DNA from: VRUE01 sp963774405
GTDB lineage: Bacteria; Actinomycetota; Thermoleophilia; Solirubrobacterales; 70-9
Direction: 5' to 3'
DNA: 64,000 nt
Assembly (NCBI GenBank): GCA_963774405.1
Contig: CAVZEV010000013.1
Span: 136,185 to 200,184, forward strand
In this document: piece by piece, positions 8,698 through 17,237 of the stretch
How positions within the stretch are numbered: position 1 is the first letter of the stretch
Layout of the letters: every line of letters starts with the position of its first letter
The notes under the pieces: model-generated
What the model was told of the DNA's origin: nothing
Databases searched by the model: none
What the model saw: only the letters and a program-made list of their open reading frames with translations
Program-made: the position numbers and the translations under genes

Positions 8698-11502
8698 GTG
8701 GGGAGACAGCCGCGAACGGTCGAGCGAGCCGCCGAGCTGCAACGCCTCGGGTCCGCGGTCGAGAGCGCCGCGGAAGGCCGCGGCGCGACCGTCTTGCTCG
8801 AGGGCCCGGCGGGGGCGGGCAAGAGCCATCTGCTCGCCTGCGCCGCCGCCCTGGCCGCCGATCAAGGCCTGCGGGTGCTTTTCAGCCGCGGCATGCCGCT
8901 GGGCGCCAGCGCTTCCTTCGGCCTGGCGCTCGACCTGCTGGGCGAGTTGATCGATCCGATCGGAAGCGGGGCACCGCCGGCCCTGCGCCGACTGCTCGAT
9001 GACACGCAGGCGATCGACGACGGCGAGGAGGCGGCCGCCCACGCCTGCTTCGCGTTCGGTCAGGTCTGCGAGTCGGCGGCGGCCGAGCGGCCGCTCGCAC
9101 TGCTCGTCGACGATGCGCAGTGGGCCGACCCTGCGAGCCTTGCGGCACTCGCCGCGGTCGCGGCGCGGACCGATATCGCGCCGATTGCGCTTTTCGTGGC
9201 GGCGCGCAGCGGCGAACGCGCGGCGCACCCCGAGGCGCTCGCCGTCCTGCGCGGAGAGTCGCCGGCCGAGCTTCTGCGCCTCCGCGAGTTGAGTGAGCCT
9301 GGGGTCGGCGAACTGCTTGAACTTTGCGGGGTCGAGCACGCCGACCCCGATTTTGTCGCCGCCTGCGCGGAGCTCACTGCGGGCAACCCGTTCCTGGTGA
9401 CGCTGGTGGCCGGGCTGCTGGGCGAGAGCGGGCCCTCGCCGGCGCCGAGCTCCCTGGAGAACATTGCCGCCGAGGGCGCCGACGCGGTCGCGGCGACGAT
9501 CGCGCCCCGCCTGCAGCGGCTCGGCCCGCTGGCCGAGCGGCTGACCGCGCTGTGCTCGGTGCTGGCCGGGCAGGCGGACTCGCGCCGTGTCGCCGCGCTC
9601 GCCGGGGTTGAGCTCGATGACCGTTTCGCGGCAACGGTCGACGGGCTCGCGGCCGCTGGGATCCTCGTCCCCGGCGAGCCGCTGCTGTTCGCCCATCCGC
9701 TCGTTCGCGAGGCCGTCTACCGTTCGCACCCCGCTGCCGCCTGCGGGCGCGACCACGATGCGGCGGCGACCCTGCTCGCGGCCGAGGGGGCAGATGCCGA
9801 GATCGTCGCGTCACACTTGTTGCGGGCGCCTCCGGTCGGCTCGGGGGCGACGGTGGAGCTGCTGCTCGGTGCCGCTGGGCAAGCCTTGCGGCGCGGGGTG
9901 CCGACCTCGGCCGTGGAGTATCTGGGACGGGCGTTGCGTGAGCCGGCCGAAGGGGAGGGCAGGGTCCGGGCATTGCTGCGGATCGGCTATGCGGAGGGCC
10001 TGCTCGGGAACCCCGAGGCCGAGCAGCGCTTTCGCGACGCGCGCTCCGTCTCGGAATCACCGCAACTGCGGGCAGAGGCCGACCTTCGACTGGGCCGCAG
10101 CCTCTATGCCGGCGGCGACCTCGCTGCCGCCGAGCACGCGTTCGAGCGCGGTCTCACGGAGCTCCCGGCAGCAGGTGCGGGCAGCGAGGACGGGGAACTG
10201 GCAAGCGAGCTGCGAGCGTCCTCGCTTGCCGCTGCGCGCTACGCGGGATCGTTGGAGCGCGACGACCCACGCCTGCTCGCCGTCTGCGATGGAGACTATG
10301 CGGGCGCGACGCGCGCGGAGAGAGCGCTGCTAAGCGAGCTGGCGGTGGAGGCGGGCTTGCGGGGGGAGCCGCGCGAGCGGGTGATCGCTCTTGCCCGGCG
10401 CGCCTGGGCCGACGGCGAGATGTTGACCAGCTCGGACTGCCAGGCGATTACGATCTCTCAGGTCGGCGCCGCGCTGGTCTGGTCCGGCGCCTACGAGGAG
10501 GTCGAGAGCATCCTTTCGACTACCGCGCGGCATGCGGAGGTGACCGGCAGCAAGATCGGCGGCGCAACCGTGCGCTACGGCCGCGCCTGGGCGCGGCTGT
10601 ACAGCGGCGACCTGACCGGCGCCGTGGAGGATGCTGAAGCAGCGCTCGCGACCGAGGGGTGGGAGATGTTCGAGCCCGCCGCGCGGGCCGCGCTGGCCCA
10701 CATCCGGATCGGGCGGGCCGAACTGGAGGCGGCAGCGCATGCACTGGACTCTTCGGCTGACGGCGAGAGGCAGGGAGAGGGGCTCTCGCTCGCGATGGTG
10801 CTGGAGGCGCGCGGGCGGTTGGCGGCGCTGAATGGCGACCTCGCCGGCGCTCTCGACCGGTTCGAGGCCTGCGGCGAGCTTCTCGCGCCGGTGGGCGAGC
10901 ACCAGCCGTTCAGTCAGTGGCGCCTGCGCGCGGCTCTCTGCCTGCACGGCATGGGCCGCCCGGCGGAGGCTCGCTCGCTGCTCGGCTCGGAGTTGAGCTG
11001 GGCCCGCCGCGCCGGCTCGCCGCGCCCGCTCGGAATGACGCTGGCGGCCCTCGGAGCGGTGGTCGGGGGTCAACTGGGGCTCGAGCACCTGCTCGAAGCC
11101 AACGCCGTGCTCGCGGATTCATCCGCCCGGCTTGCCCACGCGCGAGCGCAGGTTGACCTCGGCGGACATCTGCGGCGACTGGGGCGCGACCGCGAGGCGC
11201 GTGGGCCGTTGCGAGAAGCGCTTGCGGCGGCGCACGAGATGGGCGCGGCGCTGATCGCCGAGCGAGCCGCGGCGGAGCTGATCGCTGCCGGCGCCCGGCC
11301 ACGCTCGCCGGCCCTCCGCGGGCCGGAGGCATTGACCCCGGCCGAGCGCCGGGTCGCGGCTCTCGCCGCCCGCGGCCACAGTAACCGCGAGATCGCAGAG
11401 GAACTCGTGGTGAGCCCCAAGACCGTCCAATTCCATCTCACCAACGCTTACCGCAAGCTGGGTATCGACTCGCGCGAAAAGCTCGCGCGAGCGCTCGGTT
11501 GA
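8698..11502 (+). CDS. LAL-type LuxR family transcriptional regulator
   Basis: From GTG 8698 the protein is 934 residues. It has a Walker A GPAGAGKS at about 36-43, a Walker B LALLVDDAQWAD at about 135, a long helical repeat region, and a C-terminal LuxR-type helix-turn-helix (LTPAERRVAALAARGHSNRE, PKTVQFHLTNAYRKLGI). The frame stays open upstream to 8488. However, those 70 codons have non-coding-like composition (tryptophan-rich) and overlap palindromic promoter sequence, so I prefer the GTG directly before the conserved domain. It is divergent from the other LAL gene and may share its control region. Confidence 0.85.
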   Translation: MGRQPRTVERAAELQRLGSAVESAAEGRGATVLLEGPAGAGKSHLLACAAALAADQGLRVLFSRGMPLGASASFGLALDLLGELIDPIGSGAPPALRRLLDDTQAIDDGEEAAAHACFAFGQVCESAAAERPLALLVDDAQWADPASLAALAAVAARTDIAPIALFVAARSGERAAHPEALAVLRGESPAELLRLRELSEPGVGELLELCGVEHADPDFVAACAELTAGNPFLVTLVAGLLGESGPSPAPSSLENIAAEGADAVAATIAPRLQRLGPLAERLTALCSVLAGQADSRRVAALAGVELDDRFAATVDGLAAAGILVPGEPLLFAHPLVREAVYRSHPAAACGRDHDAAATLLAAEGADAEIVASHLLRAPPVGSGATVELLLGAAGQALRRGVPTSAVEYLGRALREPAEGEGRVRALLRIGYAEGLLGNPEAEQRFRDARSVSESPQLRAEADLRLGRSLYAGGDLAAAEHAFERGLTELPAAGAGSEDGELASELRASSLAAARYAGSLERDDPRLLAVCDGDYAGATRAERALLSELAVEAGLRGEPRERVIALARRAWADGEMLTSSDCQAITISQVGAALVWSGAYEEVESILSTTARHAEVTGSKIGGATVRYGRAWARLYSGDLTGAVEDAEAALATEGWEMFEPAARAALAHIRIGRAELEAAAHALDSSADGERQGEGLSLAMVLEARGRLAALNGDLAGALDRFEACGELLAPVGEHQPFSQWRLRAALCLHGMGRPAEARSLLGSELSWARRAGSPRPLGMTLAALGAVVGGQLGLEHLLEANAVLADSSARLAHARAQVDLGGHLRRLGRDREARGPLREALAAAHEMGAALIAERAAAELIAAGARPRSPALRGPEALTPAERRVAALAARGHSNREIAEELVVSPKTVQFHLTNAYRKLGIDSREKLARALG

Positions 11503-11609
11503 GCAAGACCCTGCGGTGGTGTCCAGTAGCGGATACGCAGCGATTACCGGCGATTTCGGCCGTCATCTCCCGCTACCGACCTCGGCGCAAGCGGGATCGC
11601 AATCTCGCC

Positions 11610-11627
11610 GTACCAGCTAGCTGGTAC
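11610..11627. promoter_or_regulatory. 18-bp perfect palindrome, toxin-antitoxin operator
   Basis: GTACCAGCTAGCTGGTAC is perfectly palindromic. It ends 10 bases before the antitoxin start and overlaps the -10 box TACCAT (11625-11630). RHH antitoxins commonly autoregulate by binding such a dyad over their own promoter, which fits its position. Confidence 0.7.
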
Positions 11628-11630
11628 CAT
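11625..11630 (+). promoter_or_regulatory. -10 box, leaderless promoter of vapBC-like locus
   Basis: TACCAT matches TANNNT and ends 7 bases before ATG 11638, which would place transcription start at or next to the start codon. There is no ribosome-binding site, so leaderless translation is likely. Confidence 0.5.
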
Positions 11631-11637
11631 ACGTCTC

Positions 11638-11874
11638 ATGCATAAGACCACGGTCTACATCGACGACTCCCAGGCCGAGCGCCTGGGCCGGCTGGCAACC
11701 TCGAGCGGTCGCAGTCAGGCCGAACTGATCCGGGAGGGTGTGGATCGGGTGCTCTCCGAGGCGCCTTCGCGGACCTTCCGCAGCATGGGGAAGGGACGAA
11801 GCGGGGGCAACGTGAACCGGCGCTGGGGTGCCGATGAGCTCTATGCCAAGGCTCGGGGCGAACACCGTCGATGA
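11638..11874 (+). CDS. ribbon-helix-helix antitoxin (VapB-like)
   Basis: This 78-residue protein opens with MHKTTVYIDDSQAERLGRLA and continues with SGRSQAELIREGVDRVL, the beta-strand plus two-helix pattern of a CopG/Arc RHH DNA-binding domain. Its charged C-terminus (SMGKGRSGGNVNRRWGADEL) is the type that occupies a PIN toxin. It overlaps the toxin gene by 4 bases (ATGA), so translation is probably coupled. The palindrome at 11610-11627 is the likely autoregulatory operator. Confidence 0.85.
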   Translation: MHKTTVYIDDSQAERLGRLATSSGRSQAELIREGVDRVLSEAPSRTFRSMGKGRSGGNVNRRWGADELYAKARGEHRR

Positions 11875-12293
11875 CCCTGATCGTCGACGCCGGCACGCTC
11901 TTCGCGCAGGCCGATGCCGACGACCCCGAGCACGAGGCGGTCGTCACTCTGTTTGAAGGCGAGAGGGGGCCGCTCGTCACCTCGCAGGTGGCGGTCGCCG
12001 AGGCCGACTATTTGATCCTCACCCGGCTCGGCGTCGATGTCGAGCTCGCCTTCCTTGACGACCTCGCGACGGGCACCTTCGTCGTCGATTGCCTCGATCG
12101 CAAAGAGCTGGGGGCGGCGCGCGACCTGGCGCGTCGCTACCGGGATCTCGAGCTGGGCCTTGCCGACGCCTCGCTTGCCGTGCTCGCCGACCGGCACAGG
12201 ACCGATCGGATCGCCAGCTTCGACGAGCGCGCCTTCCGGACGATGACGCCGTTGCGGGGCGACGCCTTTACGATCCTCCCCGCCGATCTGTAG
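11871..12293 (+). CDS. PIN-domain ribonuclease toxin (VapC-like)
   Basis: The protein is 140 residues, a normal PIN-domain length. The acidic active-site positions are present: Asp in LIVDAGTLF near the start, Glu in VAEADYLIL, Asp in LGLADASLAV, and Asp in RIASFDERAF. PIN toxins are Mg-dependent RNases neutralised by their cognate antitoxin. With all acidic residues retained and the antitoxin directly upstream, this locus looks functional. Confidence 0.85.
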   Translation: MTLIVDAGTLFAQADADDPEHEAVVTLFEGERGPLVTSQVAVAEADYLILTRLGVDVELAFLDDLATGTFVVDCLDRKELGAARDLARRYRDLELGLADASLAVLADRHRTDRIASFDERAFRTMTPLRGDAFTILPADL

Positions 12294-12480
12294 CGATTCG
12301 GTGCGGGGGCGAACTGGAACCGCCCTCCTTGATTTCAGGCACTTCTGACGAGAAGTGCCTGACTCGCTGCATATCGGTGCCTATCCGTGCATATCCGCGC
12401 CGAATACCCGAGATCTCGCCAATTCTGAAAGCCCTGCAAATGACGTATGAGTGAGGGCTGCGATCCGCTGACGACCTATG
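12294..12480. other. intergenic stretch with a 12-bp inverted repeat and a triple 10-bp direct repeat
   Basis: At 12335-12362 TCAGGCACTTCT-GACG-AGAAGTGCCTGA forms a perfect 12-bp stem without a T-tract. At 12369-12398 three tandem 10-bp units follow (GCATATCGGT, GCCTATCCGT, GCATATCCGC). The rest shows no gene. Together with the adjacent tRNA fragment this resembles the end of an integrated element. Confidence 0.5.
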
Positions 12481-12525
12481 TACTTGCCATGCAGAAGGTC
12501 GAGGGTTCGAATCCCTTCAGCCGCT
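12481..12525 (+). other. 3' half of a tRNA-Gly(GCC)-like gene (attachment-site scar)
   Basis: The sequence has an anticodon-loop-like CTTGCCAT, the variable stretch AAGGTC, a good T-arm GAGGG-TTCGAAT-CCCTT, acceptor strand CAGCCGC and discriminator T. The expected 5' half (acceptor GCGGCTG plus D-arm) is absent upstream, and the anticodon stem does not pair. Integrases often recombine in the 3' half of tRNA genes, so this is probably a leftover attachment site rather than a working tRNA. Confidence 0.6.
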
Positions 12526-12535
12526 TCACCGGAAG

Positions 12536-12556
12536 CCCGCTCCCTGAGCGGGTTTT
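12536..12556 (+). terminator. rho-independent terminator behind the tRNA fragment
   Basis: CCCGCTC-CCT-GAGCGGG-TTTT forms a 7-bp GC stem with a T-run, 10 bases after the tRNA-like fragment. It is probably the original tRNA terminator. Confidence 0.7.
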
Positions 12557-12668
12557 CGCGTTTCTGGGGTCGATCACGGAAAGGGCGCGGAGAGGCTGGT
12601 CAGCGGCTCGCTGCCCAATCGCTACTCAGACGGGGCGACGAGGAGAGAGTCAGACCCTCGGGCTGTTC

Positions 12669-13509
12669 TCAGTCGTTGCCTTCGGGCACGACGTTGATCT
12701 TGTCCGCGTCGGCCGCGAGCGAGGTGGTCGACTCCACTTGCCACGCCTCCAAGTCGGCAGATGCGACGATCTCCTTGATCAGGTTGGCGCTGCCTCCGAC
12801 CAAGGTGGAGTCGAAGTCAACCTCGCTGCAGACGAGCCAGCTTCGGTCCGCCGGCCAGATCAGGCTCGGCGCCTCGCGTGACAATAGCCAGGAGGGATCG
12901 AGCTCGGGCGGTGCCCCATCGCTGTTCGCGAAGGTCAAGGTGACTCGACTCGGACCGGGCTTCGACAAGTCGCGGACGATCTGATCGACGGCCGAGAGAG
13001 GGCCGGTCAGGACGATGTGGTCCCGGCCCATCGGAAGCTTAAGGAGCCGCGCGTTTTCGAGGTTCCTCCGGTGTGAAGTCCTCTTCCCAGCTTCCGATCG
13101 TGCAGAGGCCAAAGAAGCAGTTCGTGGGATCGACGGTGTGGGCGGCCAGGATCGCGCAGAGCGCATCAAGGTCATCGAGGTGCAGGCTGCCGATATTCGG
13201 ATCGCTGCCGGCCCACGGCGGGTTAGTGGCCTCCTCGCCGATGGAGATCTGGAGTTCATCGGCGTCGGCGAGCCCTCGAATCGCATGCCACTGCATCTCG
13301 CGGTGCGCGGTGGTGCCGAGCTGCTTTGCCACATCGGCCCACCTCACCCGCCGCCCACCAGCGCTCCAGGCTGGGTGGAAGATTCGGGTGTAGGCCCCGT
13401 AGCCTTTCGGCACCTGGAGGCTGACCGCGCCGAACTCGCCTCCGAGTCTCGGCTTGATCCAGTCGCCGGCAGCGGCGCCGTCGGCCAATCGGAGATCCTT
13501 GGCGAGCAT
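12669..13509 (-). pseudogene. hypothetical actinobacterial protein, single frameshift
   Basis: ATG 13509 opens a frame reading MLAKDLRLADGAAAGDWIKP to WEEDFTPEE, then stops at 13039. The following frame continues naturally (LENARLLKLPMGRDHIVLTG, SLIWPADRSWLVCSEVDFDS, TLVGGSANLIKEI) to the stop at 12669. The joined product of about 279 residues resembles a hypothetical-protein type I associate with actinobacteria, with a C-terminal WPADR...SEVDFDSTLVGG motif; its function is unknown. The break is near 13065-13080. It may be a real mutation or a consensus error. It sits next to the tRNA scar, so it may be imported. Confidence 0.6.
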
Positions 13510-13596
13510 GGGCTCAACTGTAGTTAGAGCAGGTCGCGTATTCCGTGAAGCGTTCGCGCACCTCTGTGAAGCTGGGTGGGCCGGAAGAAGAGGCTT

Positions 13597-14634
13597 CTAA
13601 CTGGGCACGGCGTAGATCTGTCCTCCGGCTTCCACGACCTTCTTCGGCGCCAGGGGAGCCGGCGGCGGGCCGGCGATCACCTCGCCGGTTGCCGCGCTGT
13701 ACGCGCCCCCGTGGCAGGGGCAGACGATCACGCCTCCTTCGAACCCGACCGTGCATCCGGCGTGGGTGCAGACCGCGCTGAAGGCGGCCAGCCGGCCCTG
13801 GGAGTCACGGATGACGATGTCCGGTTCGCCGCTGGCGGGGTCGCTGTAGGTGGCGGCCTGTCCCTTCGGAAGCCGGCCGCCGGGGCCCAGCTTGACGGCG
13901 CCCCTGGGCACCTTTGGCGCTCGTGCGCCAGAGCCGGCCCCTTGTCGGCCCGCGCCGGGGGCCGAGCCGCCCCTGGAACCCGCTCCTGCGGACCCGGTGC
14001 CGGCGGTCAGGGCGCGGGAGGCGGAGTAGCCGCCCTTCACCAGGGTCGAGATGCCGGCGATCGCCAGCGCCATCCCGGCGAGCTCCGCCAGGAGCACCCG
14101 CCGGGTCGAGGTGGGGGAGGCTGCGGCGATCTCGCCGGCGCTCGCCGGACTCAGCCGGGTTCGCCTCACCAGGCCCTCGGGGGGATGCTCGACGACGTTG
14201 TCGAGGGCCGGCTGTCCGCTCGCGCCGGCGAGGACGAAGGGCAGCCAGGCGAAGGTGAAGACGAGGTCGGGCCCGAGGAAGTAGGGCGTCGTGTTCCAGC
14301 TGGCGGTCAGGAAGAGAAGAAAGTTGAGGCCCATCCCGCCCGCTGCGGCGATCCGGGTAAACAGCCCGGCCGTGACCAGCAGGCCGATCAGGATCTCGGT
14401 GATCGCGACCCCAACTCCGGCCAGCCCCGGATGCGGAATCGCGAAGGCGCGAAGGATGAAGCCGCCGGGCGTGCCGCTGGCGAAGCCTTCGAGCTGAGTG
14501 CCGATATAGGTCGGCGCGCCGGGGTGGAGGAAGCCGGGGTCGCTCAGCTTCTGGATGCCCGCGTAGACGAAGGTGATGCCGAGGAAGAGGCGCAGCGGGA
14601 AGAGCGCCAAGGCCGGCGAGAGCCGTGTTGACAT
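13597..14634 (-). CDS. DoxX-like membrane protein fused to a Rieske [2Fe-2S] domain
   Basis: The protein has 345 residues from ATG 14634. Residues about 5-150 are a four-helix DoxX/DoxD-like membrane unit (LRLFLGITFVYAGIQKLSDP; ITEILIGLLVTAGLF; GMGLNFLLFLTASWN). A fifth membrane segment at about 178-198 and a Gly/Ala/Ser linker follow. Residues about 235-345 form a Rieske domain with both cluster-binding motifs, CTHAGC and CPCHGGAY. DoxD-like proteins form part of thiosulfate:quinone oxidoreductases in some organisms. A fused Rieske module suggests electron transfer outside the membrane. The substrate is unknown. Confidence 0.85.
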   Translation of the reverse strand: MSTRLSPALALFPLRLFLGITFVYAGIQKLSDPGFLHPGAPTYIGTQLEGFASGTPGGFILRAFAIPHPGLAGVGVAITEILIGLLVTAGLFTRIAAAGGMGLNFLLFLTASWNTTPYFLGPDLVFTFAWLPFVLAGASGQPALDNVVEHPPEGLVRRTRLSPASAGEIAAASPTSTRRVLLAELAGMALAIAGISTLVKGGYSASRALTAGTGSAGAGSRGGSAPGAGRQGAGSGARAPKVPRGAVKLGPGGRLPKGQAATYSDPASGEPDIVIRDSQGRLAAFSAVCTHAGCTVGFEGGVIVCPCHGGAYSAATGEVIAGPPPAPLAPKKVVEAGGQIYAVPS

Positions 14635-14720
14635 TGGCCGAGACCGTTACCGCTCGGGCTAAAGGACTGCGGAGAAAAGCGTGAGAGTCCTCTTACGCGC
14701 GAGCGCTTTGGGCGATGCGT

Positions 14721-15671
14721 TCAGGCCGCGAGGGCCCGTCTCCCCAGCAATCTCCACATCGCTTCGAACTCGCTCTTCGGCCAGGTCAGCCGTTCGCCCG
14801 AGAGGGGGTCATTTGCGGTCACCGATTCTGCGTCGATGCCGGTGAGCAGGACCGCGTGCTCGCCGTAGTTGACTCGTACGAGGGCGCCAGACCGGGAGTG
14901 CCAGGTGGCGTAGGGGCCTGCCGAGAGCCCGACCCAGGCCAGCACCGGTTTGCCGGCCAGCAGGGAGGCGTAGATCGCCTTTGGGCTCTTGCCGGTGAGG
15001 TCACGTGGATTGAGGCCGTGCTTGCGGGCGAGGGCGGCGATCGGGCCCTGGTAGACCCCGAAGCCGCCCGCCGGGCCGCCGCCGTCGGCGCGACCGACGA
15101 AGCCCGCGCCGGGGTCGCCCCAGATCTGGCCGTCCGGGCCGGATTCGGGGTCAAGCGGCCCGCTGTGGGCGACCTGGCGCTGGAGGGTCAGCTGGTCGAC
15201 GCGCTTGCCGGCGAAGCGGAGGAGCATCGACAGTGCGGTGGCCTCGCAGTCGTCCTGGAGGGTCTGCTTGACCACCGGGATGCCGATCGTGGCGGCGAGC
15301 GGGGTCGAGGGAACCTTGACCTCGGCGCCTCCGGCGGCGACGGCGCGAGCGAGGTCCCGGGCTAGCGCCGCGCGCTGCGTGGCTGCGCGGATCCGCGCGG
15401 GCCCCTCGGCGATCGTGACCGTGGCCGGCACGGATCTCACCAAGGCCGCCTGGGCACGGCGACGTTCGAGGCGGGCGACCGGTTCGTCGGCCAGCGTGCG
15501 ACCGCCGAGCTCGAGCCGCACCCGGCCCGAGGGCTGGGAGGCCTCGGTGGCGGAGGCGTCCGGACCCGTGCCGCCGCCACCCGACGATCCCGAGCCGACC
15601 ACGACCCCGGTCGCGGTCGCGACGATCGCCAGCGCGCCGACGGCGGCGCGACGCTTGCGGATCGCCCGCAT
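14721..15671 (-). CDS. exported C39-like cysteine peptidase
   Basis: From ATG 15671 the product is about 316 residues. A basic N-terminus (MRAIRKRRAA) is followed by a hydrophobic signal/anchor (VGALAIVATATGVVVG). The C-terminal half matches the C39-like peptidase family (papain-like): nucleophile Cys in QDDCEATALSMLL, His in NYGEHAVLLTG and Asp in TANDPLSGE. Such proteins are extracellular papain-fold peptidases or their relatives. A TTG at 15743 would extend the N-terminus by 24 residues and overlap the upstream methyltransferase gene by 20 bases. The ATG fits the signal peptide better. Confidence 0.75.
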   Translation of the reverse strand: MRAIRKRRAAVGALAIVATATGVVVGSGSSGGGGTGPDASATEASQPSGRVRLELGGRTLADEPVARLERRRAQAALVRSVPATVTIAEGPARIRAATQRAALARDLARAVAAGGAEVKVPSTPLAATIGIPVVKQTLQDDCEATALSMLLRFAGKRVDQLTLQRQVAHSGPLDPESGPDGQIWGDPGAGFVGRADGGGPAGGFGVYQGPIAALARKHGLNPRDLTGKSPKAIYASLLAGKPVLAWVGLSAGPYATWHSRSGALVRVNYGEHAVLLTGIDAESVTANDPLSGERLTWPKSEFEAMWRLLGRRALAA

Positions 15672-15723
15672 CGAGGCAGGACGCGGAAAGCCGCGGCGCT
15701 CTGCCGCGGCGGAAGCGCGCCGA

Positions 15724-16503
15724 TCAGCGCGGCTTGCGGGCAAACGCGATACCGCCCTCGTGTGTCAGTGGCTCGACCGCGATCTCGATGAAGCCCGCCT
15801 CCGCGAGGGCCGCCTGCCACCACTCGGTCGGTGCCGGATGCTCGCCGGTGAAGGTGAGAGTACGGAGGCCCGCCTTCGCCAGGCGCCAGAGTCCCGCCGG
15901 GCCTCGCCGCGTCAGCGAGCGGACCTTGCCGGCGATGACCGAGCGGTCGCGCCTGGTGAAGGGCGCAATGGTGAACATCATGTCGGCGAACACCACTCGG
16001 CCGCCCGGTTTGAGGACACGGTGGAGCTCGGCGAGCGCCGCCCGCTTGCCGGCGGCACCGAGGTGGTGAAAGCAGTAGTTGGACGTCGCCAGGTCGAGCG
16101 AGCTGTCGGCGATCGGAAGCCTCGTGGCCGAGACGACGGCGGTCTGCACGTTGTCGAGGCCCGCAGTGATCGCGCGCTCGTTGAGGCATTCGATCATCGC
16201 CGGCGAGATGTCGATCGCCCAGACCCAGTCCACCCGGCCGGCCAGGTCGAGCGCCAGCAATCCGGTGCCGGCGCCGACGTCGAGCGCACGCTCGTGGGCG
16301 GCGGGTTCGGCCTTCTCGACGATCATGTCGCGCAGTTCCTCGAATCCGCGGGTGTGGGAAAGCTCTTCGGCGTGGGCGACGTGCCGGTCCCAGTTCTTGT
16401 CGAGTCCATGCCACCACCTCCGCGGCCTGAGCGCATGTCCGCCTTCCTGGGCCGTCGGGCCGACGACCCCGGGGACGCCGGCCTGTGAGTGCAGCTTTCC
16501 CAT
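15724..16503 (-). CDS. class I SAM-dependent methyltransferase
   Basis: The 259-residue protein starts at ATG 16503. The Rossmann-fold methyltransferase motifs are clear: motif I LDVGAGTGLLALDLAG (about 93-108), the acidic end of strand 2 WAIDISPAMI, motif II ADSSLDLATSNYCFHHL and motif III LKPGGRVVFADMMF. It belongs to the UbiE/COQ5-like methyltransferase_11 group. The substrate cannot be deduced. It is immediately upstream of the C39-like peptidase gene and probably cotranscribed with it. Confidence 0.85.
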   Translation of the reverse strand: MGKLHSQAGVPGVVGPTAQEGGHALRPRRWWHGLDKNWDRHVAHAEELSHTRGFEELRDMIVEKAEPAAHERALDVGAGTGLLALDLAGRVDWVWAIDISPAMIECLNERAITAGLDNVQTAVVSATRLPIADSSLDLATSNYCFHHLGAAGKRAALAELHRVLKPGGRVVFADMMFTIAPFTRRDRSVIAGKVRSLTRRGPAGLWRLAKAGLRTLTFTGEHPAPTEWWQAALAEAGFIEIAVEPLTHEGGIAFARKPR

Positions 16504-16612
16504 CGCGCCGCCATCCTCGGGCGTGCCGATTGGACGACGGTAAATGGGGCTTAAGCCGATGGTAATGATCTATGAAGAGGGCTCTTACTTTTCCTGGAGC
16601 TCAGCACGGATC

Positions 16613-16618
16613 TACACT
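16613..16618 (+). promoter_or_regulatory. -10 box, leaderless promoter of the second TA locus
   Basis: TACACT (TANNNT) ends 7 bases before ATG 16626, and there is no ribosome-binding site. Spacing equals that of the TA locus at 11638. Confidence 0.45.
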
Positions 16619-16625
16619 CGCCTTC

Positions 16626-16931
16626 ATGCCGACCGCTCGCCGTCGTCACACGATCACCGAGACCCCGCCCGTCCAGGCGGCGCTCGACGAGTTGCGGGCC
16701 AAGCTGGGCGAGGGGGAGCGGATCGACTTCGCCGAGCTCGTGACGCTCGGCGCCGAGGTCAAGGCGCGTCGGATGGCTACCGAGGACGCTGCCACGGTTG
16801 CCGCTCGCAGGGGGCTGGTCGAGACGATTCGCGCCGGCTCGTTTGGCTATGCCGTCGATATCGAGGCGGCCGACGAGGTCAAGCGCCGCGGCCTGATCGC
16901 CAACTACGGCTCCCAGCGTGCTGCTCCTTGA
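16626..16931 (+). CDS. putative antitoxin of a degraded VapC locus
   Basis: The 101-residue protein starts at ATG 16626. It is charged and helical (VQAALDELRAKLGEGERIDF, LVTLGAEVKARRM) and ends in a tail that overlaps the toxin start by 13 bases. The arrangement (small basic/acidic protein overlapping a PIN-type frame) is that of an antitoxin. The fold is not a clear RHH. Upstream in-frame codons back to ATG 16572 exist, but the leaderless -10 box favours 16626. Confidence 0.65.
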   Translation: MPTARRRHTITETPPVQAALDELRAKLGEGERIDFAELVTLGAEVKARRMATEDAATVAARRGLVETIRAGSFGYAVDIEAADEVKRRGLIANYGSQRAAP

Positions 16932-17192
16932 CAACTCCGCCTGGTCGCGGGTGGTCGCCGGTGGGCTGCCCACCGACCGGGCCGAAGCGGTGGCCGGTTG
17001 GGTCGAGCGGCGTCAACTCGCGAGCGTTGGCGGCACAAACGCGAGCTGGCTGCTCGCGGCCACCACCGCCTGGCGCCGATCGACGTCATGATCGCCGCCT
17101 GCGCGCATGAGGCCGGTGCCGGTGTGTTGCATTACGACCGCGACTACGACCTGATCGCCCAGCACACGAGCCTCAGCTTCGAGAGCGTCTAG
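16919..17192 (+). pseudogene. degraded PIN-domain (VapC) toxin
   Basis: GTG 16919 starts a normal PIN N-terminus (VLLLDNSAWSRVVAGG), but this frame ends after 56 codons. The PIN C-terminus appears in another frame (LAPIDVMIAACAHEAGAGVL, then HYDRDYDLIAQHTSLSF) ending at 17192. Both halves together give only about 91 codons against about 130 for the family. The central part, including the expected second acidic residue, is therefore deleted and the frame shifted. The toxin should be inactive, leaving an orphan antitoxin. Confidence 0.75.
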
Positions 17193-17237
17193 ATCGCTCC
17201 GGCCGGGGCGCCGGCTTGACGTAGACCCTCAGCGCTC

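Noticed and set aside
12369..12398. CRISPR-like array
   Set aside because: The units are 10 bp and tandem with no spacers; no cas genes occur in the window.
12481..12525. Functional tRNA-Gly
   Set aside because: The 5' acceptor strand and D-arm are missing and the anticodon stem does not pair.
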